Below, in pieces: positions 44,909-53,621 of a stretch of 64,000 nt of DNA. The notes beneath the pieces are model-generated. The model made no database searches. It was not told the origin of the DNA and saw only the letters and a program-made list of their open reading frames with translations. The stretch spans positions 558,001 to 622,000 of the forward strand of contig CBDAPV010000002.1 of assembly GCA_965198715.1 (NCBI GenBank). Direction: 5' to 3'. Position numbers and translations under genes: made by a program. Origin of the DNA: RH-AL1 sp965198715 (GTDB lineage: Bacteria > Pseudomonadota > Alphaproteobacteria > Rhizobiales > Beijerinckiaceae). Every line of letters begins with the position of its first letter. The first letter of the stretch is position 1.

Positions 44909-45013
44909 GTCATTCCGGGGCGCCGCAGGCGAACCCGAAATCGGTGTGCTTCGACCTTCCGAGTAGCGCGAGGCTCACCTGTTCCGGGTTCGGCTGCGCC
45001 GCCCCGGAATGAC
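44909..45013. repeat. Repeat C, copy 2
   Basis: GTCATTCCGGGGCGCCGCAG to GCCGCCCCGGAATGAC, a near-perfect outer palindrome. It starts 1 bp after the GIY-YIG stop codon and is in the same orientation as copy 1. Confidence 0.88.
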
Positions 45014-45025
45014 ATAAATTGTCGA

Positions 45026-45162
45026 TGTCGGCGTTCGACCCCTCGTTTTCGCCTCTTGTCGCCGTTCGCGCCGATGGCATGCTTTTGTGTCGCCGTACCG
45101 TGACACCGGCCCGTCCTTTTGTAGCGGTACCCTGACTTTGGCAGGGTGACTTTGTCAGGGCA
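45026..45162. repeat. Repeat D, copy 2
   Basis: Matches 9369-9513 (about 75% by eye): GGCGTTCGACCCCTCG, GCGCCGATGGCA, then GTGTCGCCGTACCGTGACAC and GTAGCGGTACCCTGACTTTG. It lies between repeat C2 and the sulfite-oxidase-like gene. Confidence 0.7.
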
Positions 45163-45292
45163 CGCGACGTGCCGGAGCCGTGTCCCCGAGGCCTCCCATG
45201 GGTGGACAGGCCCCGCAAAACCGGTTATGTTACCTAGGCGATGCGGGCGCGGCGATCAAGCGAGATCGGCTCGGCCCGAGAGAGAGGTAGGC

Positions 45293-46366
45293 ATGTCCGA
45301 CGAGCGCCTGATCGTCCACTCGCAGCGGCCCTACAATGCCGAGCCGGAGCTGGACGTGCTGCGGGCGAGCCGGACCACCGGCCAGGCAGAGTTCTACGTC
45401 CGCAGCCACGGGGACGTGCCTGACGTCGAGGCCCAAGACTTCGTGCTGGAGGTCGGCGGCCTCGTCGCCACGCCGCTGCGGCTCGGCCTGGCGGAGCTGG
45501 CGCGCTGGCCCCAGCGCAGCGTGGCGGCCACGCTGCAATGCGCCGGCAACCGCCGCGCCGACCTCGCCGCGCTGAAGCCGGTGGCCGGCGACCCGTGGCG
45601 GGCCGGTGCCATCGGCAACGCCACCTGGACGGGGGTGGCCCTGGCTGACGTGCTGCGGGCGGCGGGCGCCGACGTCGGCGAGGGCCGCCACGTCGCCTTC
45701 GCCTGCCTCGACGAGGTCGAGATGGAGGGCGGCCGCTGCCGCTTCGGCGCCTCGATCCCTGCGGCCAAGGCCATGGCGCCGGAGGTGCTGCTGGCGACCG
45801 CGATGAACGGCGCGGCGCTGGCGCCGGAGCACGGCTATCCGCTGCGGGTGGTGACGCCGGGCTATGCCGGGGTGCGCAGTCCGAAATGGCTCGCCGCGAT
45901 CACCGTGCAGGAGCACCCCTCGGACTGCCCGGTGCAGGCGCGGGACTATAAGCTGCTGCCGCCCGACATCGAGCGCGTCGAGGACATCGATTGGAGCCGC
46001 GGCACCACCATCGACGAGATGCCGGTGAACTCGGCCATCTGCGAGCCGGCCGCCGGCGCCGTGCTGGCGGCGGGCCGGGTGGCGGTGCGGGGATGGGCGA
46101 TGGCCTCGGGGCGGGCGATCGCCCGGGTTGAGGTCTCCGTCGACGGCGGTGTCAGCTGGGTGCAGGCGGAGTGCGAGGGCGATCCATCATTATGGACGTG
46201 GACGTTTTGGGAGGCCGAGCTGGAGCTGGCCGCGGGCCGGCACGAGCTCGCGGTGCGCGCCTGGGACGCGGCCGGGCAGACTCAGCCGGCCGATCCCGCC
46301 GCGACCTGGAACGTGAAGGGCTATCTCAGCTCGGCCTGGCACAGGGTGCCGGTGACGGTCCGCTGA
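45293..46366 (+). CDS. Sulfite-oxidase-like molybdopterin enzyme
   Basis: A 357-residue molybdopterin oxidoreductase of the sulfite oxidase family. The molybdenum-ligating Cys is in TLQCAGNRR. The Moco pocket has NATWTGVALADVL, and EHGYPLRVVTPGYAGVRSPKWL is the sulfite-oxidase signature (seen in pieces). The C-terminal 100 residues form the Ig-like dimerisation domain (VEVSVDGGVSWVQAE). There is no Tat signal and no haem domain, so it is probably a cytoplasmic or unexported form. The SD GAGAGAGG is before ATG 45293. A ClC-type channel gene follows 1 bp later. Confidence 0.9.
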   Translation: MSDERLIVHSQRPYNAEPELDVLRASRTTGQAEFYVRSHGDVPDVEAQDFVLEVGGLVATPLRLGLAELARWPQRSVAATLQCAGNRRADLAALKPVAGDPWRAGAIGNATWTGVALADVLRAAGADVGEGRHVAFACLDEVEMEGGRCRFGASIPAAKAMAPEVLLATAMNGAALAPEHGYPLRVVTPGYAGVRSPKWLAAITVQEHPSDCPVQARDYKLLPPDIERVEDIDWSRGTTIDEMPVNSAICEPAAGAVLAAGRVAVRGWAMASGRAIARVEVSVDGGVSWVQAECEGDPSLWTWTFWEAELELAAGRHELAVRAWDAAGQTQPADPAATWNVKGYLSSAWHRVPVTVR

Positions 46367-46367
46367 G

Positions 46368-47891
46368 GTGACCCCCGGCGTCTCGCCGCAGCCCAACGTG
46401 CTGGCGGCGCCGCGGCACAGCGGCTTCCCGCCGGCGTTCTGGGGCCTGGTGGTGCTGACCGGGCTCGGCGCCGGCACCGCCGCCGGGCTGCTGATGAGCC
46501 TGCTGCACGGGGTGCAGCACCTGGCCTGGTCCTATCGCGACGGCAGCTTCCTCGAAGGCGTGAACAGGGCCCGAAACCTCACCCGCGTCCTGGTGCTGCT
46601 GGCCGCCGGCGCGCTGGTCGCCCTGGTCGTGCCGCTGATCGGGCGCCTCCGGAGCGAGGGTCCCGAAGGGCTCGAGGCGGCGATCTGGTTTTCCGACGGC
46701 CGCCTGGCGCCGCTGAAGACCACGCTCAAGGCGATCGTGTCGATCGTCGTCGTCGCGCTGGGCGCCTCGCTCGGCCGCGAGACCGCGCCCAAGCAGGCCG
46801 GCGCGCTGCTCGGCGGCCTGCTGGCGCGCTGGGGCAGGGTGTCGGCCACCCGGCGGCGCCTGCTCGCCGCCTGCGGCGCCGGCGCCGGCCTTGCGGCGGT
46901 GTACAACGTGCCCTTTGGCGGCGCGCTGTTCGCGCTGGAGGTGCTGCTCGGCACGCTGGCCCTGCCGCTGGTGGCGCCGGCCTTTTTGGCGACGCTGACC
47001 GCGACGGCGACGTACTGGCTGTTCTTCCCCGACGAGCCGACCTACCACGTGCCGGCGATGCCGCTGACGGCGAGCCTCGCGCTCTTCGCCGTCCTCGCCG
47101 CGCCGGTCGCCGGCATTGCCTCGGCGCTCTTCGTCAAGCTGATCGTCGGCGCGGCCGGCCTGAAGCCGAGGGGCTGGCGCCTGTGGCCGGCGGCGCTGGC
47201 GGTGTTCGGCGGCCTGGGGCTGCTGGCGATCCCCTATCCGGCGCTGCTCGGCAACGGCAGCAACGCCGTCGAGCTGGCGGCACTGGACCGCATCGCCCTG
47301 CCGGCGCTGGTCGCGCTCATGGTGCTGAAGCCGCTGGCCACCGCCGCCTGCCTCGGCACCGGCGCGCCGGGCGGCCTCTTCACCCCCACCATCACCTTCG
47401 GCGCGCTGCTCGGCGGCGTGCTGGGGCATCTCTGGCTGCACGTCTGGCCCGGCGCGCCGCCCGGCGCCTGCGCCCTGATCGTCGCCACCGCCGTGCTCGC
47501 CGCGACGACCAAGGGGCCGATCTCGGCGCTGGTGATGATGATGGAGCTGACCGGTCATCTCGACGGCCTCCTGGTGCCGATGCTGCTCGCCGTGGCGCTG
47601 GCCACCGTGGTCGCGCATCGGATCGAGCCGCGCTCGACCTACACCAGCCGGCTCGGCGCCGCGGCGACCTTCGACGATGCGCACGGCAGCGTCTCCACCG
47701 CGACGCCCTACGCGCAAGTGCTGCGCCTCTCCCTCGGGACCAGCCGGCCGCTCGCCGTCGTGGACCACGCCGGCCGCAAGCGCGGCGAGATCACCCGCGA
47801 CGACCTCCTCGCCTCGCAGGACGCGCTGGCACCTCTCGAGATCGCCACCGCGCTCGACGTCGTCGAGGCGCGGAACAGGACGCCCTTTTGA
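46368..47891 (+). CDS. ClC-family chloride/anion channel with degenerate filter motifs
   Basis: A 507-residue ClC-family protein with about 12 membrane helices. The family's GxxGPxxG filter motifs are altered: GASLGRETAPKQAGALLG stands where 'GREGP' is typical (the gating Glu is kept), and RSEGPEGLEAAIWF stands at 'GSGIP'. CLGTGAPGGLFTPTITFGALLG is the well-kept 'G-G-F-P' motif. The last 90 residues show a partial CBS-like piece only. GTG start, 1 bp after the sulfite-oxidase stop, so co-transcribed; sulfite or sulfate/chloride balance might link them (inference). Confidence 0.85.
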   Translation: MTPGVSPQPNVLAAPRHSGFPPAFWGLVVLTGLGAGTAAGLLMSLLHGVQHLAWSYRDGSFLEGVNRARNLTRVLVLLAAGALVALVVPLIGRLRSEGPEGLEAAIWFSDGRLAPLKTTLKAIVSIVVVALGASLGRETAPKQAGALLGGLLARWGRVSATRRRLLAACGAGAGLAAVYNVPFGGALFALEVLLGTLALPLVAPAFLATLTATATYWLFFPDEPTYHVPAMPLTASLALFAVLAAPVAGIASALFVKLIVGAAGLKPRGWRLWPAALAVFGGLGLLAIPYPALLGNGSNAVELAALDRIALPALVALMVLKPLATAACLGTGAPGGLFTPTITFGALLGGVLGHLWLHVWPGAPPGACALIVATAVLAATTKGPISALVMMMELTGHLDGLLVPMLLAVALATVVAHRIEPRSTYTSRLGAAATFDDAHGSVSTATPYAQVLRLSLGTSRPLAVVDHAGRKRGEITRDDLLASQDALAPLEIATALDVVEARNRTPF

Positions 47892-47914
47892 GCTTCGAAC
47901 CCAAAATGACGGTC

Positions 47915-48328
47915 CTATAGCCCGCCCATCTCGCGGACCGTCTCCCACTCCGCGTCGGCCACCGGCTGCACCGAGAGCCGCGAATTGTGGCCGAGCACCA
48001 TGTCCTTGAGCCTGGGCTCGCTCTTGACGGTAACAAGGCCGACAGGCTGGGGCAGCGGCTCGACGGCGCGGAAGTCCACCATGCCGAACCGGCCGCTCTC
48101 GTCGCTGGGGTCGGGATAGAACAGCCTGATCACCTCGACGATGCCGACGATCTCCTTGCCCTCGTTGGAATGGTAGAAGAACACCTGCTCGCCGAGCTGC
48201 ATGGCCTGCAGGTGCTTCTTGGCGACGTGGTTGCGCACGCCGTTCCAATGCGTGCCCGCGCGCCCCGCGTCCACCATCTGCGTCCAGGACCACGAGTCCG
48301 GCTCGCTCTTCACCAGCCAATGCGCCAT
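47915..48328 (-). CDS. EVE domain protein
   Basis: A 137-residue EVE (PUA-like) domain: HWLVKSEPDSWSW at the start, TQMVDAG, WNGVRNHVAKKHLQAM, GEQVFFYHSNEGKEIVGIVEV and FGMVDFRAVEPL. EVE domains bind modified bases in DNA or RNA and are common in core genomes of this order as well as in defence islands. It stands alone here, with gpsA 203 bp upstream on the same strand, so a housekeeping (tRNA or RNA modification-reading) role is more likely. Confidence 0.92.
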   Translation of the reverse strand: MAHWLVKSEPDSWSWTQMVDAGRAGTHWNGVRNHVAKKHLQAMQLGEQVFFYHSNEGKEIVGIVEVIRLFYPDPSDESGRFGMVDFRAVEPLPQPVGLVTVKSEPRLKDMVLGHNSRLSVQPVADAEWETVREMGGL

Positions 48329-48531
48329 CGCGATCCCTCTTTCGGGCGGCTTAGCATGAGCCGGAACGGTGCGGCACGAAGGAAAAGGACCCGGGAGCAC
48401 GAGCCCGCCGGCTCCTCGCCGCGCCGACGCCGGAACGGCGGCGCGACCAATGTCGACAGGGATTCCGCAAAGGGTCTCGTCGCGCGCGATATGGCGGCCA
48501 AAGCAGCCGCCACCGTCGTTCGACGTCGTGC

Positions 48532-49527
48532 TCAGGACGACACATCGGCCTTCGGCGGCCGGATCAGCAGCGCCTCGATCGTCGCGTCGACGCCGGCACG
48601 GCCGGTGAGGATCACCTCGACGGCCCGCGCGATCGGCATGTCGAGGCCGGCTTGGTCGGCCAGCGCGCAAAGCACCGAGCAGGTGTAGGCGCCTTCCGCC
48701 GTGCCGACGCGGGCGCGGGCGTCCTCCAGCGACAGGCCTTCGCCCAGCGCCGCGCCAAGGGAGAAGTTGCGCGACTGTCGCGAGCCGCAGGTCAGCACCA
48801 GGTCGCCCAGCCCGGACAGGCCGGTGAGCGTCGAGGCCTGCGCGCCGAAGGCGACGCCGAAGCGCACCAGTTCGGCGAAGCCGCGTGCCAGCAGCGCCGC
48901 GCCCGCCGAGGCCCCGAAGCCCTTCCCGGCGGCGATGCCGCTGGCGATGGCGAGCACGTTCTTGGCGGCGCCGCCGATCTCGACGCCGCGAATATCGGCG
49001 GAATGGTAGAGGCGAAAAGAGGGCGCGGCCAGAGCGGCGGCGAGACGGGCCGCTTCGGTCTCGTCGCGCGCCGCCAGGGTCACGGCGGTCGGCAGGCCGC
49101 GGGCGACGTCTTCGGCGAAGGACGGCCCGGAGAGGATGGCGGGCGGATTGCCGGGCAAGGCTTCGCGGAGCACCTCGCTCATGAAGAGGCCGGTATCGCG
49201 CTCGATGCCCTTGGCGCAGATCACGACGGGGACGCCGGCGGCGAGATGCGGTGCGGCGCGCTCGGCCAGGGCGCGGATCGACTGCGCCGGCACGGCGAGC
49301 AGCACCATGGTCGCATCGGCCAGCGCTTGCGCGACATCGGATGTGGGCCTGACGCCCACGTGCAGCGGGATGCCGGGCAGGCGGCGCGCGTTGACGCCGG
49401 TCGCCGCCATCTCGGCGGCGTGCGTCGGCCCGCGGGCCCACAGCGCGACGTCGGCGCCGCCGCGGGCCGCGAGGTTGGCCAGCGCCGTGCCCCACGCGCC
49501 GCCGCCCAGTACCGCAATGCGGCGCAT
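48532..49527 (-). CDS. gpsA: NAD(P)-dependent glycerol-3-phosphate dehydrogenase
   Basis: Makes sn-glycerol-3-phosphate from dihydroxyacetone phosphate for phospholipid synthesis. 331 residues. The Rossmann motif GGGAWGTALA is at the N-terminus, with VVICAKGIE and LSGPSFAEDVA. The catalytic Lys is in GGAAKNVLAIASGIA, and LTGLSGLGDLVLTC lies in the substrate pocket. Length and motifs are normal. Confidence 0.96.
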   Translation of the reverse strand: MRRIAVLGGGAWGTALANLAARGGADVALWARGPTHAAEMAATGVNARRLPGIPLHVGVRPTSDVAQALADATMVLLAVPAQSIRALAERAAPHLAAGVPVVICAKGIERDTGLFMSEVLREALPGNPPAILSGPSFAEDVARGLPTAVTLAARDETEAARLAAALAAPSFRLYHSADIRGVEIGGAAKNVLAIASGIAAGKGFGASAGAALLARGFAELVRFGVAFGAQASTLTGLSGLGDLVLTCGSRQSRNFSLGAALGEGLSLEDARARVGTAEGAYTCSVLCALADQAGLDMPIARAVEVILTGRAGVDATIEALLIRPPKADVSS

Positions 49528-49759
49528 ATCTTCGTCCCCGCCGAGCTTCGTGCCGGTTAGACCGCGTCGCTCGAGATGGCGTCAACCGGGCCTGATCTCG
49601 CGTTCCGCATCGGAGATCGCGCGCCGCTTCATCACAATCGATATTAACCCGCGATCATTCGACCCACCCGGCAGACGCTCGGCGCGACCAACGCCATTGC
49701 GGCAGGTGGGGCTTCGTCATATTGCAAAGGTTCAACATTTGCCGGACCCGCACCGCTCG

Positions 49760-50170
49760 ATGGCCGAGACCAAAGCAGACCCGATCCGCCTGACCGGCAT
49801 GCGCCCGCTGTCGCCGCACCTGCAGATCTACAGCCCGATGCTGACGATGATGATGTCGATCATGCATCGTATCACCGGCGTGGCGCTCTACCTCGGTACG
49901 CTGCTGATTGCTTGGTACCTGATCGCGCTCGCGGCCGGCCCCGGGCCGTTCGCCACGGTCGCGGCGGTCTACGGCTCGATCATCGGCCAGATCGTCCTGT
50001 TCGGCTTCACCTGGGCGCTGTTCCACCACCTGCTCGGCGGTGTCCGCCACTTCCTTTGGGACATGGGGCTGGGCATGGATCATCCGCAGCGCGAGTATCT
50101 GACCCGGATGACCTTGGGCGGCGGGCTGTTGCTCGCAATCGTCGTGTGGGTCCTGCGCTTCGCCGTCTGA
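49760..50170 (+). CDS. sdhC: Succinate dehydrogenase cytochrome b556 subunit
   Basis: A 136-residue membrane anchor of complex II with three helices. RPLSPHLQIYSPMLTMMMSIMHRITG is the SdhC signature around the quinone site (pattern 'RPLSPHL-IY...S--HR-TG'). The haem-ligand His is in HHLLGGVRHFLWDMG. First gene of sdhC-sdhD-sdhA-[vapD]-sdhB. The start is ATG 49760. The 232 bp upstream show no clear regulatory site. Confidence 0.95.
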   Translation: MAETKADPIRLTGMRPLSPHLQIYSPMLTMMMSIMHRITGVALYLGTLLIAWYLIALAAGPGPFATVAAVYGSIIGQIVLFGFTWALFHHLLGGVRHFLWDMGLGMDHPQREYLTRMTLGGGLLLAIVVWVLRFAV

Positions 50171-50195
50171 CGCGACTCCAAAGAACGAGCAAGCC

Positions 50196-50594
50196 ATGGC
50201 CAACGACGTCCAATCCCTGCAGACCGCTTCGAAGAAGGTCCGCTATCTCGGCTCGGCCAAATCCGGCGTCGGCGCGGCGCGGGCGATGCATCTCACGTCG
50301 GTCTCGCTGATCCCGCTGACGATCGGCTTCGTCTGGGTGCTGCTCTCGCTGATCGGCAAGGACTACGCCGGGGTGCGCGCCACGCTCGGTCACCCGCTGC
50401 CGGCCATCGTCACGCTGCTGTTCGTGGGTTCGAGCATCTACCACATGGCGCTCGGCATGCGCGTCATCATCGACGACTACGTGCACGAGCATAATTTCAA
50501 GGACTGGGCGCTGACGGCCAACCTGTTCTTGTCCTGGTTGCTCGGCATCGCCTGCGTCTATTCGCTGCTCAAGCTCAGCTTCACCGCGGGCTGA
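50196..50594 (+). CDS. sdhD: Succinate dehydrogenase membrane anchor subunit
   Basis: A 132-residue second anchor subunit with three helices. GVGAARAMHLTSVSLIPL lies near the first helix, and YHMALGMRVIIDDYVHEH supplies the quinone-site Tyr/Arg and haem-side His. It starts 25 bp after sdhC. Size and motifs match alphaproteobacterial SdhD. Confidence 0.94.
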   Translation: MANDVQSLQTASKKVRYLGSAKSGVGAARAMHLTSVSLIPLTIGFVWVLLSLIGKDYAGVRATLGHPLPAIVTLLFVGSSIYHMALGMRVIIDDYVHEHNFKDWALTANLFLSWLLGIACVYSLLKLSFTAG

Positions 50595-50637
50595 GCCGCT
50601 CCTATCTCTCCTCCAGAGGTATCCTCAGAGGTTCCCC

Positions 50638-52464
50638 ATGGTCACCACAGCATCCGCCGCTCCCGCCCAGAACGGCAAGGCCTACCCGATCACCGACCAC
50701 ACGTTCGACGTCATCGTCGTTGGTGCCGGAGGCGCTGGGCTTCGCGCCACGGTTGGTTGCTCGCAGGCGGGGCTGCGCACGGCCTGCATCACCAAGGTGT
50801 TCCCGACCCGCTCGCACACGGTCGCGGCCCAGGGCGGCGTCGCCGCCTCGCTCGGCAACATGGGTTCGGACAATTGGAAGTGGCACATGTACGACACCGT
50901 TAAGGGGTCGGACTGGCTGGGTGACCAGGACGCCATCGAGTACCTCTGCCGCAACGCGCCGCAGGCGGTCTACGAGCTCGAGCATTGGGGCGTGCCGTTC
51001 TCGCGCACCGAGGAAGGCAAGATCTACCAGCGCCCGTTCGGCGGCATGACGACGGATTACGGCAAGGGTCCGCCGGCGCAGCGCACCTGCGCCGCCGCCG
51101 ACCGCACCGGCCACGCCATCCTCCACACGCTCTACGGCCAGGCGCTGAAGAACGACACCGAGTTCTTCATCGAGTACTTCGCCATCGACCTCATCATGGA
51201 CGAGGGCCGTTGCGTCGGCGTGGTCTGCCTCAAGCTCGACGACGGCACCATCCATCGTTTCCGCGCGCAGATGGTCATCCTCGCCACCGGGGGCTACGGC
51301 CGCGCGTACTTCTCGGCGACGTCGGCTCACACCTGCACCGGCGATGGCAACGCCATGGTACTGCGCGCCGGCCTGCCGCTGCAGGACATGGAGTTCGTGC
51401 AGTTCCACCCGACCGGCATCTACGGCGCCGGCTGCCTCATCACCGAGGGCGCGCGTGGCGAAGGCGGCTACCTCACCAACGGCGAAGGCGAGCGCTTCAT
51501 GGAGCGTTACGCGCCCTCCGTGAAGGACCTCGCGCCGCGCGACATGGTCTCGCGCGCGATGACCATGGAAATCCGCGAGGGCCGTGGTGTCGGCAAGGGC
51601 AAGGACCACATCTTCTTGCACCTCGACCATCTCGACCCGAAGGTGCTGCATGACCGTCTACCGGGCATCTCCGAGTCCGCCCGCATCTTCGCCGGCGTCG
51701 ACCTCACCAAGGAGCCGATCCCGGTGCTGCCGACGGTGCATTACAACATGGGCGGCATCCCCACGAACTATCACGGCGAGGTGCTCATGAAGGCCAACGG
51801 CGATCCCGACGTGATCGTGCCCGGCCTGATGGCGATCGGCGAGGCGGCTTGCGTCTCGGTACACGGCGCCAACCGTCTCGGCTCGAATTCGCTGATCGAC
51901 CTCGTAGTGTTCGGCCGTGCCGCCGGTCTCAAGGCGGCGCAGGTGGTGACGCCCGGCACCAAGCAGGCCGACCTGCCGAAGGGCTCGTCCGACATGGCGC
52001 TGGGCCGCCTCGATCGCTTCCGCAATGCCAAGGGTTCGATGTCGACCGCCGAGATCCGGTTGCGTATGCAGAAGGTCATGCAGGAGAACTGCGCGGTGTA
52101 TCGCACCGGCGAGACGCTGGACGAGGGCTCGACCAGGATCCACGAGGTGTGGGGCGGCAGCGACGACATCGGCATCACCGACCGCTCGCTGATCTGGAAT
52201 TCCGACCTCGTCGAGACGATGGAGTTCGACAACCTCATCGTCCAGGCCGTGGTGACGATGGACGGCGCCAAGAACCGTACGGAATCGCGTGGCGCTCACG
52301 CCCGCGAGGACCACACCGAGCGCGACGACAAGAACTGGATGAAGCACACGCTGGCGACGATCGACCCCGAGGCCAAGAACGTCTCGATCGACTACCGCCC
52401 GGTGCACTCCTACACGATGAGCAACGACATGCAGTACATCGAGCCGAAAGCTCGCGTGTACTGA
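50638..52464 (+). CDS. sdhA: Succinate dehydrogenase flavoprotein subunit
   Basis: A 608-residue FAD subunit oxidising succinate to fumarate. FAD fold VVGAGGAGLRA; covalent flavin His in RSHTVAAQGG; substrate residues in QFHPTGIYGAG and GARGEGGYL; catalytic Arg near PRDMVSRAM; the second FAD motif is ANRLGSNSLIDLVVFG. The TGA stop (52462-52464) overlaps an ATG that begins ATGGTACAA, the same nine bases that begin sdhB 370 bp later. This implies sdhA and sdhB were directly coupled before vapD entered. Confidence 0.97.
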   Translation: MVTTASAAPAQNGKAYPITDHTFDVIVVGAGGAGLRATVGCSQAGLRTACITKVFPTRSHTVAAQGGVAASLGNMGSDNWKWHMYDTVKGSDWLGDQDAIEYLCRNAPQAVYELEHWGVPFSRTEEGKIYQRPFGGMTTDYGKGPPAQRTCAAADRTGHAILHTLYGQALKNDTEFFIEYFAIDLIMDEGRCVGVVCLKLDDGTIHRFRAQMVILATGGYGRAYFSATSAHTCTGDGNAMVLRAGLPLQDMEFVQFHPTGIYGAGCLITEGARGEGGYLTNGEGERFMERYAPSVKDLAPRDMVSRAMTMEIREGRGVGKGKDHIFLHLDHLDPKVLHDRLPGISESARIFAGVDLTKEPIPVLPTVHYNMGGIPTNYHGEVLMKANGDPDVIVPGLMAIGEAACVSVHGANRLGSNSLIDLVVFGRAAGLKAAQVVTPGTKQADLPKGSSDMALGRLDRFRNAKGSMSTAEIRLRMQKVMQENCAVYRTGETLDEGSTRIHEVWGGSDDIGITDRSLIWNSDLVETMEFDNLIVQAVVTMDGAKNRTESRGAHAREDHTERDDKNWMKHTLATIDPEAKNVSIDYRPVHSYTMSNDMQYIEPKARVY

Positions 52465-52472
52465 TGGTACAA
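52464..52472. repeat. 9-bp direct repeat, left copy (vestigial sdhB start)
   Basis: ATGGTACAA directly after the sdhA stop. It encodes Met-Val-Gln, then Arg and a stop (AGG TGA). It is identical to the first nine bases of sdhB at 52834-52842 and looks like a target-site duplication flanking the vapD insert. Confidence 0.7.
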
Positions 52473-52474
52473 AG

Positions 52475-52831
52475 GTGAGCGCCACCATCGGTATAGGGCA
52501 TAACCGTCCGCGGAGGCGCGCTCCTGTGTACGCTATAAGCTTTGATCTCGATACCGAGACACTCGAAACTCTCTACCCAAGTTCATCGTGGCGCAACGCG
52601 TATTCGGATATACGGAAGTTTCTCGAGGATAACGGTTTCGAGCATAAGCAAGGGTCGGTTTACTTCTCCGTGGACGAAATCGATGCCGTCGAGTGCATCA
52701 TCGTTGCGCAGGAACTCGGCGACGCTTTCGAGTGGTTTACACCTTGCTGCAGGGACATCCGCATGCTGCGGATCGAAGAAAACAACGATCTGATGCCTGC
52801 GCTCGATCGCAAGCGCCGTCGCAAGAGATAG
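52475..52831 (+). CDS. VapD-family endoribonuclease-like protein inside the sdh operon
   Basis: A 118-residue VapD-like protein. The match is strong: AISFDLDTETLETLYPSSSW, RNAYSDIRKFLEDNGF, QGSVYFSVDEIDAVECI and RDIRMLRIEENNDLMPAL. VapD has a Cas2-like ferredoxin fold; the Helicobacter and Haemophilus proteins are ribonucleases, in some species a toxin paired with VapX. The GTG at 52475 adds MSATIGIGHNRP, a leader type common in Alphaproteobacteria. The GTG at 52526 (GGAGG 9 nt upstream) gives the classical 101-residue form. No antitoxin-sized partner is adjacent. GC content is visibly lower than in sdh genes. Confidence 0.92.
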   Translation: MSATIGIGHNRPRRRAPVYAISFDLDTETLETLYPSSSWRNAYSDIRKFLEDNGFEHKQGSVYFSVDEIDAVECIIVAQELGDAFEWFTPCCRDIRMLRIEENNDLMPALDRKRRRKR

Positions 52832-52833
52832 TC

Positions 52834-52842
52834 ATGGTACAA
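52834..52842. repeat. 9-bp direct repeat, right copy (functional sdhB start)
   Basis: ATGGTACAA forms the first three codons of sdhB and repeats 52464-52472 exactly, bounding the vapD insert. Confidence 0.7.
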
Positions 52843-53610
52843 CTCACCCTCCCCAAGAATTCGAAGATCGGCACCGGCAAGACTTGGCCGAAGCCGGATG
52901 GCGGCACCCTAAAGGAGTTCCGCGTCTATCGCTGGAACCCGGAGGACGGGCAGAACCCGCGCATCGACACCTATTTCGTCGACACCGACGATTGCGGACC
53001 GATGATCCTCGACGCGATCATATGGATCAAGGCGAAGATCGACCCGACGCTGACCTTCCGTCGCTCCTGCCGCGAGGGCATCTGCGGCTCCTGCGCAATG
53101 AACATCGATGGCACCAACACGCTCGCCTGCACCAAGGGCATCGACGAGGTGAAGGGAGCCATCAAGATCTATCCGCTGCCGCACATGCTGGTGATCAAGG
53201 ACCTGGTGCCCGACCTCACCGGCTTCTACGCGCAGCACGCCTCGATCCAGCCTTGGCTCAAGACCACCACGCCGGCGCCGGAGAAGGAATGGCAGCAGTC
53301 GCCGGAGGATCGCGAGAAGCTCAATGGCCTCTACGAGTGCATCCTGTGCGCCTGCTGTTCGACCTCGTGCCCATCGTACTGGTGGAACGGCGACCGCTAT
53401 CTCGGCCCGGCCGTGCTGCTGCAGGCCTACCGTTGGTTGATCGACTCGCGCGACGAGGCCACCGGCGAGCGTCTCGACTTCGTCGAGGATCCTTTCCGCC
53501 TCTATCGCTGCCATACGATCATGAACTGCGCCAAGGCCTGCCCCAAGGGGCTGAACCCAGCCAAGGCGATCTCGCACATCAAGACGATGATGGTGGAGCG
53601 CCAACTCTAG
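52834..53610 (+). CDS. sdhB: Succinate dehydrogenase iron-sulfur subunit
   Basis: A 258-residue subunit carrying three clusters: [2Fe-2S] in CREGICGSCAMN and the following Cys (LACTKG), [4Fe-4S] in CILCACCSTSCP, and [3Fe-4S] in CHTIMNCAKACPKG. It transfers electrons from FAD to quinone. ATG 52834 is 2 bp after the vapD stop (TAG). No SD is present of its own except what lies in the end of vapD (GCAAGAGATAG), so its translation may depend on read-through coupling with vapD. Confidence 0.97.
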   Translation: MVQLTLPKNSKIGTGKTWPKPDGGTLKEFRVYRWNPEDGQNPRIDTYFVDTDDCGPMILDAIIWIKAKIDPTLTFRRSCREGICGSCAMNIDGTNTLACTKGIDEVKGAIKIYPLPHMLVIKDLVPDLTGFYAQHASIQPWLKTTTPAPEKEWQQSPEDREKLNGLYECILCACCSTSCPSYWWNGDRYLGPAVLLQAYRWLIDSRDEATGERLDFVEDPFRLYRCHTIMNCAKACPKGLNPAKAISHIKTMMVERQL

Positions 53611-53621
53611 GATCCGCTCGC

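Noticed and set aside
47915..48328. EVE domain gene as part of a defence system
   Set aside because: It stands between core genes (gpsA and a ClC gene) with normal GC and no defence neighbours.
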